Below are positions 1-8,221 of a stretch of DNA of 10,750 nt, piece after piece. The notes under the pieces are model-generated. The model was not told the DNA's origin, searched no databases, and saw only the letters and a list, made by a program, of their open reading frames with translations. A program made the translations under genes and the position numbers. This stretch comes from Gaiellasilicea sp045403015 (lineage in GTDB: Bacteria; Actinomycetota; Thermoleophilia; Gaiellales; Gaiellaceae): positions 1-10,750 of the forward strand of contig JAXIPI010000420.1 of assembly GCA_045403015.1 (NCBI GenBank). Reading direction: 5' to 3'. The stretch's first letter is position 1. Every line of letters begins with the position of its first letter.

Positions 1-78
1 CCTGAAGGGTCGCTTCGCTCCCAACACCACTGGGACGGGATCGGACCGAAGCACGCACGCCCCCGTGTCTTCGCCTGC
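1..78. other. Sequence downstream of the tad operon, no gene seen
   Basis: This short stretch follows the stop codon of the last minus-strand gene. I see no coding frame with a convincing start and no strong hairpin followed by a T-run. The only structure is a weak imperfect dyad near positions 7-22 (GGGTCGC against GCTCCC), which is not enough to call a terminator. The operon's end may lie outside the window. Confidence 0.4.
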
Positions 79-1557
79 TTACTTGCCTTGCGCGGCGACG
101 TCTTCGACCGGACGGCCGAGCTGCTTCTCCCACCAGTCGGACTCGCGCTCCTCCATCTGGATCTGGAGCTCGCCCACGTAGTGCGCGAGGTCGGTCTCCC
201 GCTTCGCGAGCCGGAGCTCGAGCTCGGCGACGATCTTCTCGCGCTGTTCGAGCTTGACCTCGCGCAGCTCCGAGTCGGCCTCGGCGCGTGCCCAGCGGAT
301 CTCGATCTCGGCTTCGCGGTCGTCCATTTCGCGCATGCGGTCGGACAGCGACGCCTCGGTCTGGCTGAGTCGCAGCTCGCGGCGCTCGACTCGGGCGCGC
401 TGCGACTCGAGCAGGGTCTCCGAGCTCGTGACCTCGGCCTCGCGGGCAGCCAGCTCGCGGCGAAGGTCGTCGAGGCGCGCTGCTTCAGCCTCTCGGTGCG
501 CGAGTGTCTGCTCGTCCGCCTCTTCGCGGCGCAACTGCGACTCTCGCCGGTTCAGCTCGGCCTCGCGCGCAGCAACCTCGCTCTCCTTGGCGGAGACCTC
601 GGCCCGCTTTGCGCTCATCGCCGCGACGACCTCGCCGGTGCCGGTGCGGTCCTCAGCGAGCCGCTCGAGATCCGCCGTCAGCCTGTCGGCCTTGGCCTTG
701 AGCTCTGCCTCGCGTGCCTCGAGGTGCTCCTCGCGCGCCGTCACCGTCGCGCGCGCCTTGACGAGCTCGCGCTCGCGCTCGGCGACTCCCTTGTCCTGGT
801 CCCCGACCTCGGATTCCTGTTCGCGGAGCAGCGCCTCGCGCGTCGCGAGCACTGCTTCGCGAGCCTCAACCCGCGCCGCAGCCTCGGCTGCCTTCGCATC
901 GATGTCGGCGAGTGTCCGCTCGAGCGCACGCTCTCGCTGGGCGAGGGCGGCCTCTTGCTTGGCCAGCTCGGTCGAGGATTCCGCGCGCTCCCGATCGGCA
1001 TTCTGGAGCTCGCGGAACTTGGTCGAGATCTGCTGCTCGCGCGCCGTCGTTCGTGACTCGGCAGCAAGCAGCTCAGACTTCAGGTCGGCGAGACGCTGTT
1101 GCTCCGCGGCCGCCGCTTCCGCGCGCTGTACGAGCTCCTGCTCGCGCTCCTCGAGCGTCGCCTGCTGAGCGGCGATCTTCGCTGCGCGAGTGTCGACCTC
1201 CGATGAGCGGAGCGAAAGGCTCTGGGCGTCTGCAAACCCTTCCTCGAGCCGCGCCTGCAGGTCTGCGAGCTCGTCGCGTGCCTCGCGCTCGCGTGCGATC
1301 GCCGTCGTAAGCTCGGCCCGGATTGCCTCCAGCTCGGTCTCCAGCTCGCCGTCCGGCACGCCGACGTACTCGGCGGCGACGACGACAGGAGATTCAGGAG
1401 CCGGCGGCTCGGCGCTGACCTCGACCGGCCGCTTCGAGGCGTTAGGATGCTGTTCGGCCTGCGCCTCCTCCTCGTCGCGTCGCCGCTCGAGCTGGCGCCG
1501 AAGGCCGGTCCCGAAGCCCTGCTCGGTCTCGTGCTCGGGATCGCGGGCGGCGGCCAT
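79..1557 (-). CDS. Long heptad-repeat coiled-coil protein, last gene of the tad operon
   Basis: A 492-residue protein of unknown function. Residues 1-70 are polar and Pro/Glu-rich, probably disordered, with no signal peptide or membrane segment, so it should be cytosolic. Residues about 71-470 are nearly uninterrupted helix of the pattern A-x-R-E-A-E-L repeated in one- and two-heptad units, very rich in Glu, Arg, Ala and Leu and almost free of Pro and Gly: a long coiled coil. The C-terminus is different, with W475-W476 in a WWEKQLGRP segment that could be a docking tail. Its ATG lies one base after the tadC stop (TGAGATG), so it is probably translationally coupled to tadC and belongs to the tad operon. 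No core Tad component that I know has this form. It could be a scaffold for the cytoplasmic face of the pilus machine or a polar organiser; both are guesses. Composition-driven matches to SMC, myosin or plectin-like entries would not be informative. Confidence 0.85.
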   Translation of the reverse strand: MAAARDPEHETEQGFGTGLRRQLERRRDEEEAQAEQHPNASKRPVEVSAEPPAPESPVVVAAEYVGVPDGELETELEAIRAELTTAIAREREARDELADLQARLEEGFADAQSLSLRSSEVDTRAAKIAAQQATLEEREQELVQRAEAAAAEQQRLADLKSELLAAESRTTAREQQISTKFRELQNADRERAESSTELAKQEAALAQRERALERTLADIDAKAAEAAARVEAREAVLATREALLREQESEVGDQDKGVAERERELVKARATVTAREEHLEAREAELKAKADRLTADLERLAEDRTGTGEVVAAMSAKRAEVSAKESEVAAREAELNRRESQLRREEADEQTLAHREAEAARLDDLRRELAAREAEVTSSETLLESQRARVERRELRLSQTEASLSDRMREMDDREAEIEIRWARAEADSELREVKLEQREKIVAELELRLAKRETDLAHYVGELQIQMEERESDWWEKQLGRPVEDVAAQGK

Positions 1558-1558
1558 C

Positions 1559-2470
1559 TCAGAACTCGAAAACGGTCATCAGGTTGAGCATGGCGGGCCC
1601 GAGGATGACGATGAACATCGCCGGGAAGATGAAGATCACGGTCGGGAAGAGCATCTTGATCGGCGACTTCATCGCCTTCTCCTCCGCGGCAGCCTGACGC
1701 TTGAGGCGGGACTCAGCGGCCTGCACGCGCAGCAGCCGGCCGAGAGAGATACCGAGCGTGTCCGCCTGGATGATCGCGCGCGTGAAGCTCGAGATCTCAG
1801 GCGTGGCCGCGCGGTCGGAGAGCTTCTTGAGCGCGTCGTGGCGGGACTCGCCGATGCGCATCTCACCGAGCGTGTGCGAGAACTCCTCGGCGAGCGCTCC
1901 CTCCATGTGCTCTGTCAGCTTGGCAACCGCCCCGTCGAACGCCAGGCCTGCCTCGACGGAGACCGCCAGGAGATCGAGCGCGTCCGGCAGTTGAGCCCGC
2001 ATCTCGTCCCGGCGCGCGCGAGCGCGGCGCGAGACGACGAAGCCCGGAACGATGAAACCGACTGCAGCGAGACCGAAGGCGAGCAGGAAGCCCAGCGTCG
2101 GACCGAAGAACGCCATGCCGATGAAGCCGAGGACGGCGCCGACGATCGCTCCAACGCTCTTCGCGGCGAGGAACATCGTCGGAGTGACTGTCCTGCCCAT
2201 CCCGGCCGCCATCAGCCGGAACGAGATGTTCTCCATCGTGACCTTCGGGTTCAGCCGAAGCGCGAAACCGGCCAGGGACGCCGTCGCGGGAAGGAGCACC
2301 CGCTGGCGGAAGTGAAGGCGTTCGAGACCTGCGCCGGCGGTGCGAACCCGACCGTAGGTCGCGGCCCGCCGAACGGCAGTGCGGCGCTCGCGGCTCGGAT
2401 GCGTGACGACCTCGCTGACGAGATAGGCGGCGGCAGCGAGTAGGAGTGCGGCGAGGATGAGCAACGGCAT
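1559..2470 (-). CDS. tadC: TadC, Tad pilus inner-membrane platform protein
   Basis: A type II secretion system F-domain protein of 303 residues, the usual TadC length. With TadB it forms the membrane platform on which the TadA ATPase assembles Flp pilin. One membrane segment lies at residues 2-18, a long hydrophobic hairpin at about 100-147, and two C-terminal segments at about 272-298. The T2SSF cytoplasmic domain spans about 160-265, opening with LPDALDLLAVSVEAGLAFDGA and containing the GESRHDAL and DTLGISLGRLLRVQA helices typical of the family. The same LPD-L-x3-AxS-x-x-AG pattern recurs in the upstream TadB, as expected for the paralogous pair. The ATG at 2470 is preceded by GGGGTGA and lies 7 nt after the upstream stop. 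The stop is 1 nt before the coiled-coil gene. Confidence 0.93.
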   Translation of the reverse strand: MPLLILAALLLAAAAYLVSEVVTHPSRERRTAVRRAATYGRVRTAGAGLERLHFRQRVLLPATASLAGFALRLNPKVTMENISFRLMAAGMGRTVTPTMFLAAKSVGAIVGAVLGFIGMAFFGPTLGFLLAFGLAAVGFIVPGFVVSRRARARRDEMRAQLPDALDLLAVSVEAGLAFDGAVAKLTEHMEGALAEEFSHTLGEMRIGESRHDALKKLSDRAATPEISSFTRAIIQADTLGISLGRLLRVQAAESRLKRQAAAEEKAMKSPIKMLFPTVIFIFPAMFIVILGPAMLNLMTVFEF

Positions 2471-2477
2471 CTCTGAG

Positions 2478-4328
2478 TCACCCCTTGAAGTTGACGATTT
2501 TGCGGAGCATGAGCGAGCCCATTCCGATCATGATCAGGCCGAGTGCGAGCAGCTTCTGACCCGTCCCCGTTTGGAAGAGCGGACGCATGTAGTCCCTGTT
2601 GAGCAGCGTGATCGTGCCGGCCATGAAGAACGGCACGCCAACGAGGACGTAGGCGGACATCCGCCCCATCGCGGTCAGTCCCCTGATCTTGCGAGCGAAT
2701 TGCTGCCGGTTGCGGACTGCGTCGGCGACCATGTCGAAGATGCCGGCGAGGCTACCGCCGACCTGGCGCTGGATCGTCACCGCAGTGACGACGAACGAGA
2801 GATTGCTCGAGCCCACGCGCTCGGCCATGTCGGCCAGCGCGTCGTCCATTGGTCGGCCGAGCCGTGTCTCGGTCAGCACGCGGTTGAACTCCTTGCTGGC
2901 GGGCGGCTGCCCCTCGTCGACCACGGCCTGGATACCCGCCCGGAAGCTGTGCCCAGCCTTGAGGGAGGCGGCAAGCGTGATGAGCAGGTCCGGGAGCTGG
3001 TCGTCGATGGCGCGCAACCGCTGGCGCGCCTTGTACCAGACGAAGCCAACGGGGAGCAGGGCGCCGACAAGCAGCGCGAGGAAGGAGAAGATCGAGCCCG
3101 CACCCGCGATCCCGAAGATCAGGGCGAGCAGGAGCGCCGAGCCGAGGCAGATATACGCGAGCTCGACCGTGCGCAGCGGCAGGTCGGCCCGCTCCAGGAG
3201 CTTGTGCAGCTTGTGCCAGGCGCTCAGGTTGCCGAACGCCCGCTCGGTTGCGCGCATCAGCGACGACGCGGTCGCGAAGCGCTCCTCCACCGGCCCGCGT
3301 GTGCGCTTGCGCTGCGGCTCACCGATATGCGGCGCGAGCCGCCGGCGCAGCCCGGCTCCGACCGGCGCCCTGAAGAGGAAGATCGCACCGACCAGGATGC
3401 ACAAGCCGACCAGCGTGGCGACGAGCATCGGGCCGACGGCGAACACCGGCTGCGGCACCGCCGACTCCACGGCGGACCCGGCTGAGACGCCGGGCGCCAC
3501 CGCCTTGGCGCGCGCGGCGCCTGCGGCGAGCTCGAATTGGTCGCCGGGACGGGCGGTCGTGAAGTAGGACAGCTGCCACGTCCGCCGCAGCTCCTGCGCG
3601 AGCGCCGTGTAGATCGCGTGGAGGGAAGCCGTTCCCGCTGCGCCGCTGTAGCGGCCGCCGGTCTCGGCGGCGAGGCGCTTGAGCGGTGCCGGCTTGAAGC
3701 TCGGGCTTTCGATTGCGATCGGATACACGGTGACCCGCGCATCGTTTGCGGCGGCGATCGCATCCTCGAGGCTGGCCTTGCTGGAGACCTCCTGGCCGTC
3801 CGTAAGCAGCACGAGGACGCGTGCCTGGTGCGGGTCGGAGGCGAGCAGTTCCGACGAGAGGATGACCGCGTCGTAGAGCGCGGTGCCTCGGACCTTGTCG
3901 ACCTCGAGCCCGCGCAGCGCCGAGTCGGCCTCAGACGTGCCCGACGAGAAGCCGGTCAGCTGGAAAGCCTGTTTGCCGACCGCAACCACTGCGATCCGGT
4001 CGCTCGCAGGCTTCGAGCGGACAAAGGACCGTGCAGCGGCCGTCGCATCCTTCATGGCCCGGCCGAGCATGGATTGCGACCGGTCGAAGAGCAGCACGAC
4101 GCTCTTCTCCCGGCCGAAGTTCTTCGCCGAATACCCGATCACCGGCTGTCCGTTCTCCGTCAGCTTGGGCGCCTTGTCCGCCGGCTGCGGCGTGACCACG
4201 GTGACCCGGACGGAGGGATACGCGCTGGTGTCCACAGCTGTGATCCGGGTGTTGCCGCTGGCGGCACCGCCGACTCCTGGGACGACAACGGCGACGAGAG
4301 CGACCGCGCTGAGCAGCGCTCGCTTCAC
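2478..4328 (-). CDS. tadB: TadB with an N-terminal von Willebrand A domain (VWA-T2SSF fusion)
   Basis: A 616-residue fusion, about twice the normal TadB length. Residues 1-24 look like a signal peptide. Residues about 75-255 form a VWA domain with an apparently complete metal-ion-dependent adhesion site: D82-R-S84-Q-S86, T149 in RGTAL, and D177 in LLTDGQE. A membrane segment at about 298-320 separates this outer part from a T2SSF protein: membrane helices at about 390-430, the cytoplasmic F domain at about 440-550 (DDQLPDLLITLAASLKAG, then QRQVGGSLAGIFD), and C-terminal membrane helices at about 557-575 and 592-608. The predicted topology puts the VWA domain outside and the F domain at the TadA ATPase. 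The GTG start overlaps the tadA stop (GTGA). In proteobacterial tad loci the VWA domain is usually in TadG; no tadG is present here, so the fusion may carry that role (inference). Confidence 0.92.
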   Translation of the reverse strand: MKRALLSAVALVAVVVPGVGGAASGNTRITAVDTSAYPSVRVTVVTPQPADKAPKLTENGQPVIGYSAKNFGREKSVVLLFDRSQSMLGRAMKDATAAARSFVRSKPASDRIAVVAVGKQAFQLTGFSSGTSEADSALRGLEVDKVRGTALYDAVILSSELLASDPHQARVLVLLTDGQEVSSKASLEDAIAAANDARVTVYPIAIESPSFKPAPLKRLAAETGGRYSGAAGTASLHAIYTALAQELRRTWQLSYFTTARPGDQFELAAGAARAKAVAPGVSAGSAVESAVPQPVFAVGPMLVATLVGLCILVGAIFLFRAPVGAGLRRRLAPHIGEPQRKRTRGPVEERFATASSLMRATERAFGNLSAWHKLHKLLERADLPLRTVELAYICLGSALLLALIFGIAGAGSIFSFLALLVGALLPVGFVWYKARQRLRAIDDQLPDLLITLAASLKAGHSFRAGIQAVVDEGQPPASKEFNRVLTETRLGRPMDDALADMAERVGSSNLSFVVTAVTIQRQVGGSLAGIFDMVADAVRNRQQFARKIRGLTAMGRMSAYVLVGVPFFMAGTITLLNRDYMRPLFQTGTGQKLLALGLIMIGMGSLMLRKIVNFKG

Positions 4329-5785
4329 TGGACACCCCCGTACGGCCCGGCGGAGAACGCCGGACGACTGCCAGGCACTTCGGCCCGGAAGAAGGTCGGG
4401 GGAAGCAGGACCCCGTTCGAGGCCATCTTCTCCAGGAAGTGCGGCTTCAGCCCTGTGCAGGCGAGGGGCGTAAGCAGGCGAGACCCCCGCATCACTCCCT
4501 GACCCTCCTCCGGCGGCTTGGCCACGAACAGGTCCTGCAGGGTGATGACGTCCGACTCCATGCGCAGGACTTCGGTGATGTGCGTGACACGGCGCGAGCC
4601 GTCCACGAGGCGTGCGATCTGTACGAGCACGTCGAAGGCGCTCGAGATCTGCTCGCGGATCGCGCGGTGGGGCAGCTCGACTCCACCGGTCATCACGAGC
4701 GTCTCGAGGCGGGAGAGCGCGTCCCGCGGCGTGTTCGCGTGGATCGTCGTCAGTGAGCCCTCGTGACCCGTGTTCATGGCCTGGAGCATGTCCAGCGTCT
4801 CCGCGCCGCGGACCTCGCCGACGATGATCCGGTCGGGGCGCATCCGCAGGGCGTTGCGGACGAGCTCTCGGATGCGGATCTCGCCCTGGCCCTCGATGTT
4901 CGGCGGCCGCGATTCGAGCGTGATCACGTGTTCCTGCTGCAGCTGGAGCTCGGCAGCGTCCTCGATCGTCACGATCCGCTCGTCGCCGGGCACGAACGCC
5001 GACATGGCGTTCAGCATCGTCGTCTTACCGGTGCCGGTACCGCCGGAGATGAGCACGTTCAGCTTGCCCTTCACGCAGGCGCCGAGGAACTGCCCGGCCT
5101 GCGGGGTCAGCGAGTTGAAGTTGATCAGGTCGTCCATCGTGTACGGATCGCGGGAGAACTTCCGGATCGTCAGCGTCGGGCCCTTGAGCGAGAGCGGCGG
5201 GATGATCGCGTTGACACGGCTGCCGTCGGGAAGACGGGCATCGACCATCGGCGACGCTTCGTCAATTCGCCGGCCGACCTGCGAGACGATCTTGTCGATG
5301 ATGCGGAGCAGGTGCGCGTTGTCGACGAACGACACGTCCGTCCGCTCGACCCGGCCTCCACGCTCGACGAAGATCAGGTCGTGTCTGTTGACCATCACTT
5401 CACTGACCGAGTCGTCGCGCAGCAGCTCTTCGAGCGGCCCGTAGCCGAGCACGTCGTCTGTGATCTCCCGCTGGATGCGCCGCCGCTCCTCGCGGGTCAG
5501 CGGCGTCCGGTCGAGGGCGAGCTGCTCGGCGACCGCATGCAAGACGCGTTCCGTGAGGTCCTCAGCGCTTTCGCGCTTGAAGAGCTCTGGGCCGAGCTTC
5601 GCGATGACGGCGTGATGGATGGAGCCTTTCAGCTCGGCATACGGGTCGCCCGCGCGGGGGGTAACCGCCGGCGCATTCGGCGCGGCGGGGGTGGTAACGG
5701 GGCCGGCGAGCGCAACCGGACGCTCTGCGATTACGTTCGCGGCCCCGTTCTCGTTTTGCTTTGAAAGTCGGTCGTGGAGACCCAT
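4325..5785 (-). CDS. tadA: TadA/CpaF, Tad pilus secretion ATPase
   Basis: A hexameric type II/IV secretion ATPase of 486 residues that powers Flp pilus assembly, and in some species retraction, at the cytoplasmic face of TadB/TadC. After a variable Ala/Pro-rich N-terminus (1-50) comes the N-terminal domain typical of the family, with DDVLGYGPLEELLRDDSVSEVMVN at 110-133 (quoted in part: GYGPLEELL). The RecA-like core has Walker A GGTGTGKTT at 248-256, the Asp box IVTIEDAAEL at 271-280, Walker B RIIVGEVRGAE at 319-329 with E324, and the His box GHEGSLTTIHAN at 340-351. All catalytic motifs are intact. A tail of about 65 residues beyond the core contains GLKPHFLEKMASNGVLLPP, an extension often seen in Gram-positive CpaF proteins. 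The ATG lies 2 nt after the cpaE stop, and its stop overlaps the next start by 4 nt. Confidence 0.96.
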   Translation of the reverse strand: MGLHDRLSKQNENGAANVIAERPVALAGPVTTPAAPNAPAVTPRAGDPYAELKGSIHHAVIAKLGPELFKRESAEDLTERVLHAVAEQLALDRTPLTREERRRIQREITDDVLGYGPLEELLRDDSVSEVMVNRHDLIFVERGGRVERTDVSFVDNAHLLRIIDKIVSQVGRRIDEASPMVDARLPDGSRVNAIIPPLSLKGPTLTIRKFSRDPYTMDDLINFNSLTPQAGQFLGACVKGKLNVLISGGTGTGKTTMLNAMSAFVPGDERIVTIEDAAELQLQQEHVITLESRPPNIEGQGEIRIRELVRNALRMRPDRIIVGEVRGAETLDMLQAMNTGHEGSLTTIHANTPRDALSRLETLVMTGGVELPHRAIREQISSAFDVLVQIARLVDGSRRVTHITEVLRMESDVITLQDLFVAKPPEEGQGVMRGSRLLTPLACTGLKPHFLEKMASNGVLLPPTFFRAEVPGSRPAFSAGPYGGVQ

Positions 5786-5787
5786 GA

Positions 5788-6960
5788 TCAGGACCTCGCA
5801 AGCGTGGCGAACTTACGCTTCTTCTTCGGCTGTTCCTGGACGAGGAGAGCCTTGGCGACCTGCCGGATCGCACGGGCGAAGTCGCAGCCCGTGTCGGAGA
5901 TCGCGGGCGGCGCGCCCCGGTTGACACCCAGTGGCACAGCACGATCCGAGGGAACCTCGAAGTTGATCTTCACGTCGAGCGCACCTTCGACCTCGCTCTT
6001 CTTCATCCCGACCTTCGAGTTCGCGCGGTTCAGGAGGAAGCGGATCCGGGTGGCAGGGAAGGAGAGCAGGTCCAGCGTCTGGAGCGACAGGCGGACGTTC
6101 TTCAGGGTCGGAACGTCCAGCCCGCAGACCATCAGCAGCTCGTCGGTGCGGTCGAGCGTCGCCAGCATCGGGCCGTGGAAGAACGGCGAGGTGTCGACGA
6201 CGATCACGTCGTACGACTCCCGCGCCACCTCGAGCAGCCGGGCCAGCTTGGACTCGGTCACGAGCTCTGCGTCCTCGGGACGGAGCGGCGCAGGCAGGAT
6301 GTCGAGCCCGCACGTGTGCTTCGTGATGTAGCCCGCGAGCTTCTCGGAATCGAGCTCACCCGGGGCCACGACGAGGTCGTAGATCGTCTTGTCCGGCTCG
6401 AGGCCGAGCATGATCGCGGCGTCGCCGAACTGCAGGTCGAGATCGAGCAGGAGCGTGCGCCGGCCTTCGTGCTTCGCGAACGAGGCAGCGAGGTTCGTGG
6501 CCGTGACGGTCTTGCCCGTCCCGCCCTTGGGCGAGAAGACGGTGATGATGCGGCCCTGGCGGGCGTGTCCTCCTTCCGCCACCAGACGGCGGCCGGCATG
6601 GCCCGCCTTCCGGAGCGCGAAGACGACGTTGTCAGTCAGCTGCGGCAGCAGCAGGACGTCGGCGACGCCCTCGGCGTCCAAGGCTTCCTCGAGCAGGGCA
6701 GACGACTCGCCCGACGCGAGGATCACGATCGGCGAGCGCGTGTGCTCACGGATCGCAGCAACCTCGTCCGCGGGGAACGTGGCAGACCTGGTGGCGTGCA
6801 CGACGACCTGGAGGTGCCCGCCGGCGAGGGCGGCTGACGCCTCCGCGACGTTCTCGCTCCAGCCGACGAAGTCGAGCTCGGGATGTGCTGCCAGCCCTTC
6901 GCGCAGGCGGTCGAGCCCGTCGCAGGAGCCGGTGACGTAGATGCGGGTGCTCTCGCTCAT
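5788..6960 (-). CDS. cpaE: CpaE/TadZ, MinD-like pilus localisation ATPase with a degenerate receiver domain
   Basis: A 390-residue two-domain protein. Residues 1-125 have the alternating strand-helix pattern of a response-regulator receiver, but the usual phosphate-accepting Asp after strand 3 is replaced (QVVVHAT, residues 51-57) and the acidic pair after strand 1 is missing (YVTGSCD). Phosphorylation is therefore unlikely. Residues 137-375 are a ParA/MinD ATPase with the deviant Walker A KGGTGKT at 145-151 (signature K145, K150), the DLDLQFGD switch at 173-180 and Walker B VIVVDTSP with D256. Family members form ATP-dependent dimers that place the Tad machine at a pole or site. A basic tail, KKKRKF (379-384), might bind membrane lipids. 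The start overlaps the cpaB stop in ATGA; the gene ends 2 nt before tadA. Confidence 0.94.
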   Translation of the reverse strand: MSESTRIYVTGSCDGLDRLREGLAAHPELDFVGWSENVAEASAALAGGHLQVVVHATRSATFPADEVAAIREHTRSPIVILASGESSALLEEALDAEGVADVLLLPQLTDNVVFALRKAGHAGRRLVAEGGHARQGRIITVFSPKGGTGKTVTATNLAASFAKHEGRRTLLLDLDLQFGDAAIMLGLEPDKTIYDLVVAPGELDSEKLAGYITKHTCGLDILPAPLRPEDAELVTESKLARLLEVARESYDVIVVDTSPFFHGPMLATLDRTDELLMVCGLDVPTLKNVRLSLQTLDLLSFPATRIRFLLNRANSKVGMKKSEVEGALDVKINFEVPSDRAVPLGVNRGAPPAISDTGCDFARAIRQVAKALLVQEQPKKKRKFATLARS

Positions 6961-7742
6961 TGGTTTCCCTCCACCGGGGCGTTGCCGACGCGTGCGTCCT
7001 CGAGCTGCTTCGGGCGGACGCCCTCACGCAGCAGGGAGTGAGCACTCTCGACGTTCTCTGGACTATCGGCAGCGTCCACACCGGGCCGCAGCTCCATGTG
7101 CCACTGACCGTTCTTCATGGCCCAATACAGCTTCTGGACCTGGAGATCGGTGACTGCAATCGTGGCCGAAAACGGGCTCGTGCCGGCCGAGGTGACCTTC
7201 TCTGCAGTGCCAGTCTCGTCGGGCGCCCTCAGAACCAAGATGTTGCGCAGGATGATCCGGCTGTAGTGGGTCGTGCTCCCCTCGGGATACGTGAACGAGG
7301 TGACGACGTCGACGCGATCGCCGTCCTTGAGCGTTCCGGCGAGCAGCTGATCCGAGTCGCCGGGAACCGAGATTGCGCGCTGCAGGCCGGTCAGCTGGGC
7401 GAGGATGCCCCGCTCCGACGGCGTTGCGAAACGGCGCGTGGACACTTGCTCACCGGCGTAGATCGGCTCGGTGGCAACGAGCGTGGCGAGCTGCGCCGGG
7501 TTCGAGATCGCGCCGGGGACAACGCCTCTGCGGACGATCTCGGTCTTGTTCATCATCCCGCTGCGAACCACGTCAGCGCCGGATGTGCCGGCCGGGATGT
7601 CGACCTTGGCGACGTAGACCGGGACGTTCGTTTCGTTCTTGCGGACATCGCGCTGGTAATTCGTGACGTAGAAGCTCGTCAGCAGGGCAGCGACGAGCGC
7701 CAACGCGATCGCGATCGAGATGTTTCTGATGCGGTACGTCAT
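6957..7742 (-). CDS. cpaB: CpaB/RcpC, SAF-domain Flp pilus assembly protein
   Basis: A 261-residue membrane-anchored extracytoplasmic protein. A single membrane segment at residues 8-26 is followed by an SAF-like domain (about 39-105) containing YVAKVDIPAG and the repeat-like PIYAGEQVSTRRF. The RcpC/CpaB core (about 115-220) has the family's RAISVPGD and GDRVDVV motifs. In diderms CpaB helps the secretin at the outer membrane; no secretin gene is seen here, so in this probably monoderm cell it more likely guides the pilus through the wall (inference). The ATG at 7742 has a good AGAAGGAAG ribosome-binding site. The gene starts 54 nt after the tadE stop and its stop overlaps the cpaE start by 4 nt. 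Confidence 0.92.
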   Translation of the reverse strand: MTYRIRNISIAIALALVAALLTSFYVTNYQRDVRKNETNVPVYVAKVDIPAGTSGADVVRSGMMNKTEIVRRGVVPGAISNPAQLATLVATEPIYAGEQVSTRRFATPSERGILAQLTGLQRAISVPGDSDQLLAGTLKDGDRVDVVTSFTYPEGSTTHYSRIILRNILVLRAPDETGTAEKVTSAGTSPFSATIAVTDLQVQKLYWAMKNGQWHMELRPGVDAADSPENVESAHSLLREGVRPKQLEDARVGNAPVEGNQ

Positions 7743-7796
7743 GAGCGTCTTCCTTCTTTCTGCTAACGGGGGAACAGTTGAGAAAAATTTGGCGGG

Positions 7797-8195
7797 CTAT
7801 TCCACGCGTTCTACGGTCTTGCTGCGCAACGTTCCCGAAGCAACGACGACGCCCATAATGTTGAGGTCGTACGGGTACGTCGCTTCGACGGTGACGTCTG
7901 CGCCAGGCGCCCACGCGGTGGCGGTGACAACGACACCGAAGTCGGCCGGCTTGAGTCCGGGTGCAGCAGCGCGGGTAGCCGCCTCTGCGAGCGCGGCCGG
8001 ATTGGTCGCGGTGCGGCTGACGGCACCCTTGCGTGCACCAACGCGCGTTGCGTCGGTCAGGGTGATGTAGTCGTTGTAGAGCATCCCGAACTGGATGATT
8101 CCGAACACGACCAGCAGGAGGATCGGCACAACGAGGGCGAACTCGACCATGGTCTGGCCGCGATCGTTGCGAATATCGATTCTCTTCTTGGTCAT
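7797..8195 (-). CDS. tadE: TadE-like minor pseudopilin
   Basis: A 132-residue protein with a class-IV-like leader: a basic N-terminus, then G13 directly before QTMVEFALVVP, so that Glu sits at +5 of the predicted mature protein as in substrates of Tad prepilin peptidases. A hydrophobic helix follows (residues 19-40), then a small extracytoplasmic domain with the TadE-like DYITLTDATRVGAR segment. TadE-type pseudopilins are processed like Flp and are needed for pilus biogenesis. I chose the ATG at 8195 because AGGAAA lies at the right distance and the protein then starts MTKKRID; an in-frame upstream extension would read through the GC hairpin and has no family support. The gene lies after that hairpin and before cpaB. 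Confidence 0.88.
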   Translation of the reverse strand: MTKKRIDIRNDRGQTMVEFALVVPILLLVVFGIIQFGMLYNDYITLTDATRVGARKGAVSRTATNPAALAEAATRAAAPGLKPADFGVVVTATAWAPGADVTVEATYPYDLNIMGVVVASGTLRSKTVERVE

Positions 8196-8221
8196 TGTGT
8201 TTCCTGACTTTCGATGAGTGG

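Noticed and set aside
1..78. Rho-independent terminator after the coiled-coil gene
   Set aside because: The only dyad is short and imperfect and no U-run follows.
88..4502. Several long open frames on the plus strand opposite the coiled-coil, tadC and tadB genes (for example 1190-2443 and 2457-3485)
   Set aside because: They are antisense shadows of high-GC codon use: repetitive Arg/Ser/Ala-rich products with no domain, lying exactly opposite well-supported genes and crossing their boundaries.
4763..7766. Plus-strand open frames opposite tadA, cpaE and cpaB
   Set aside because: Same reason: the minus strand encodes intact motifs throughout, and the plus-strand products show no recognisable features.
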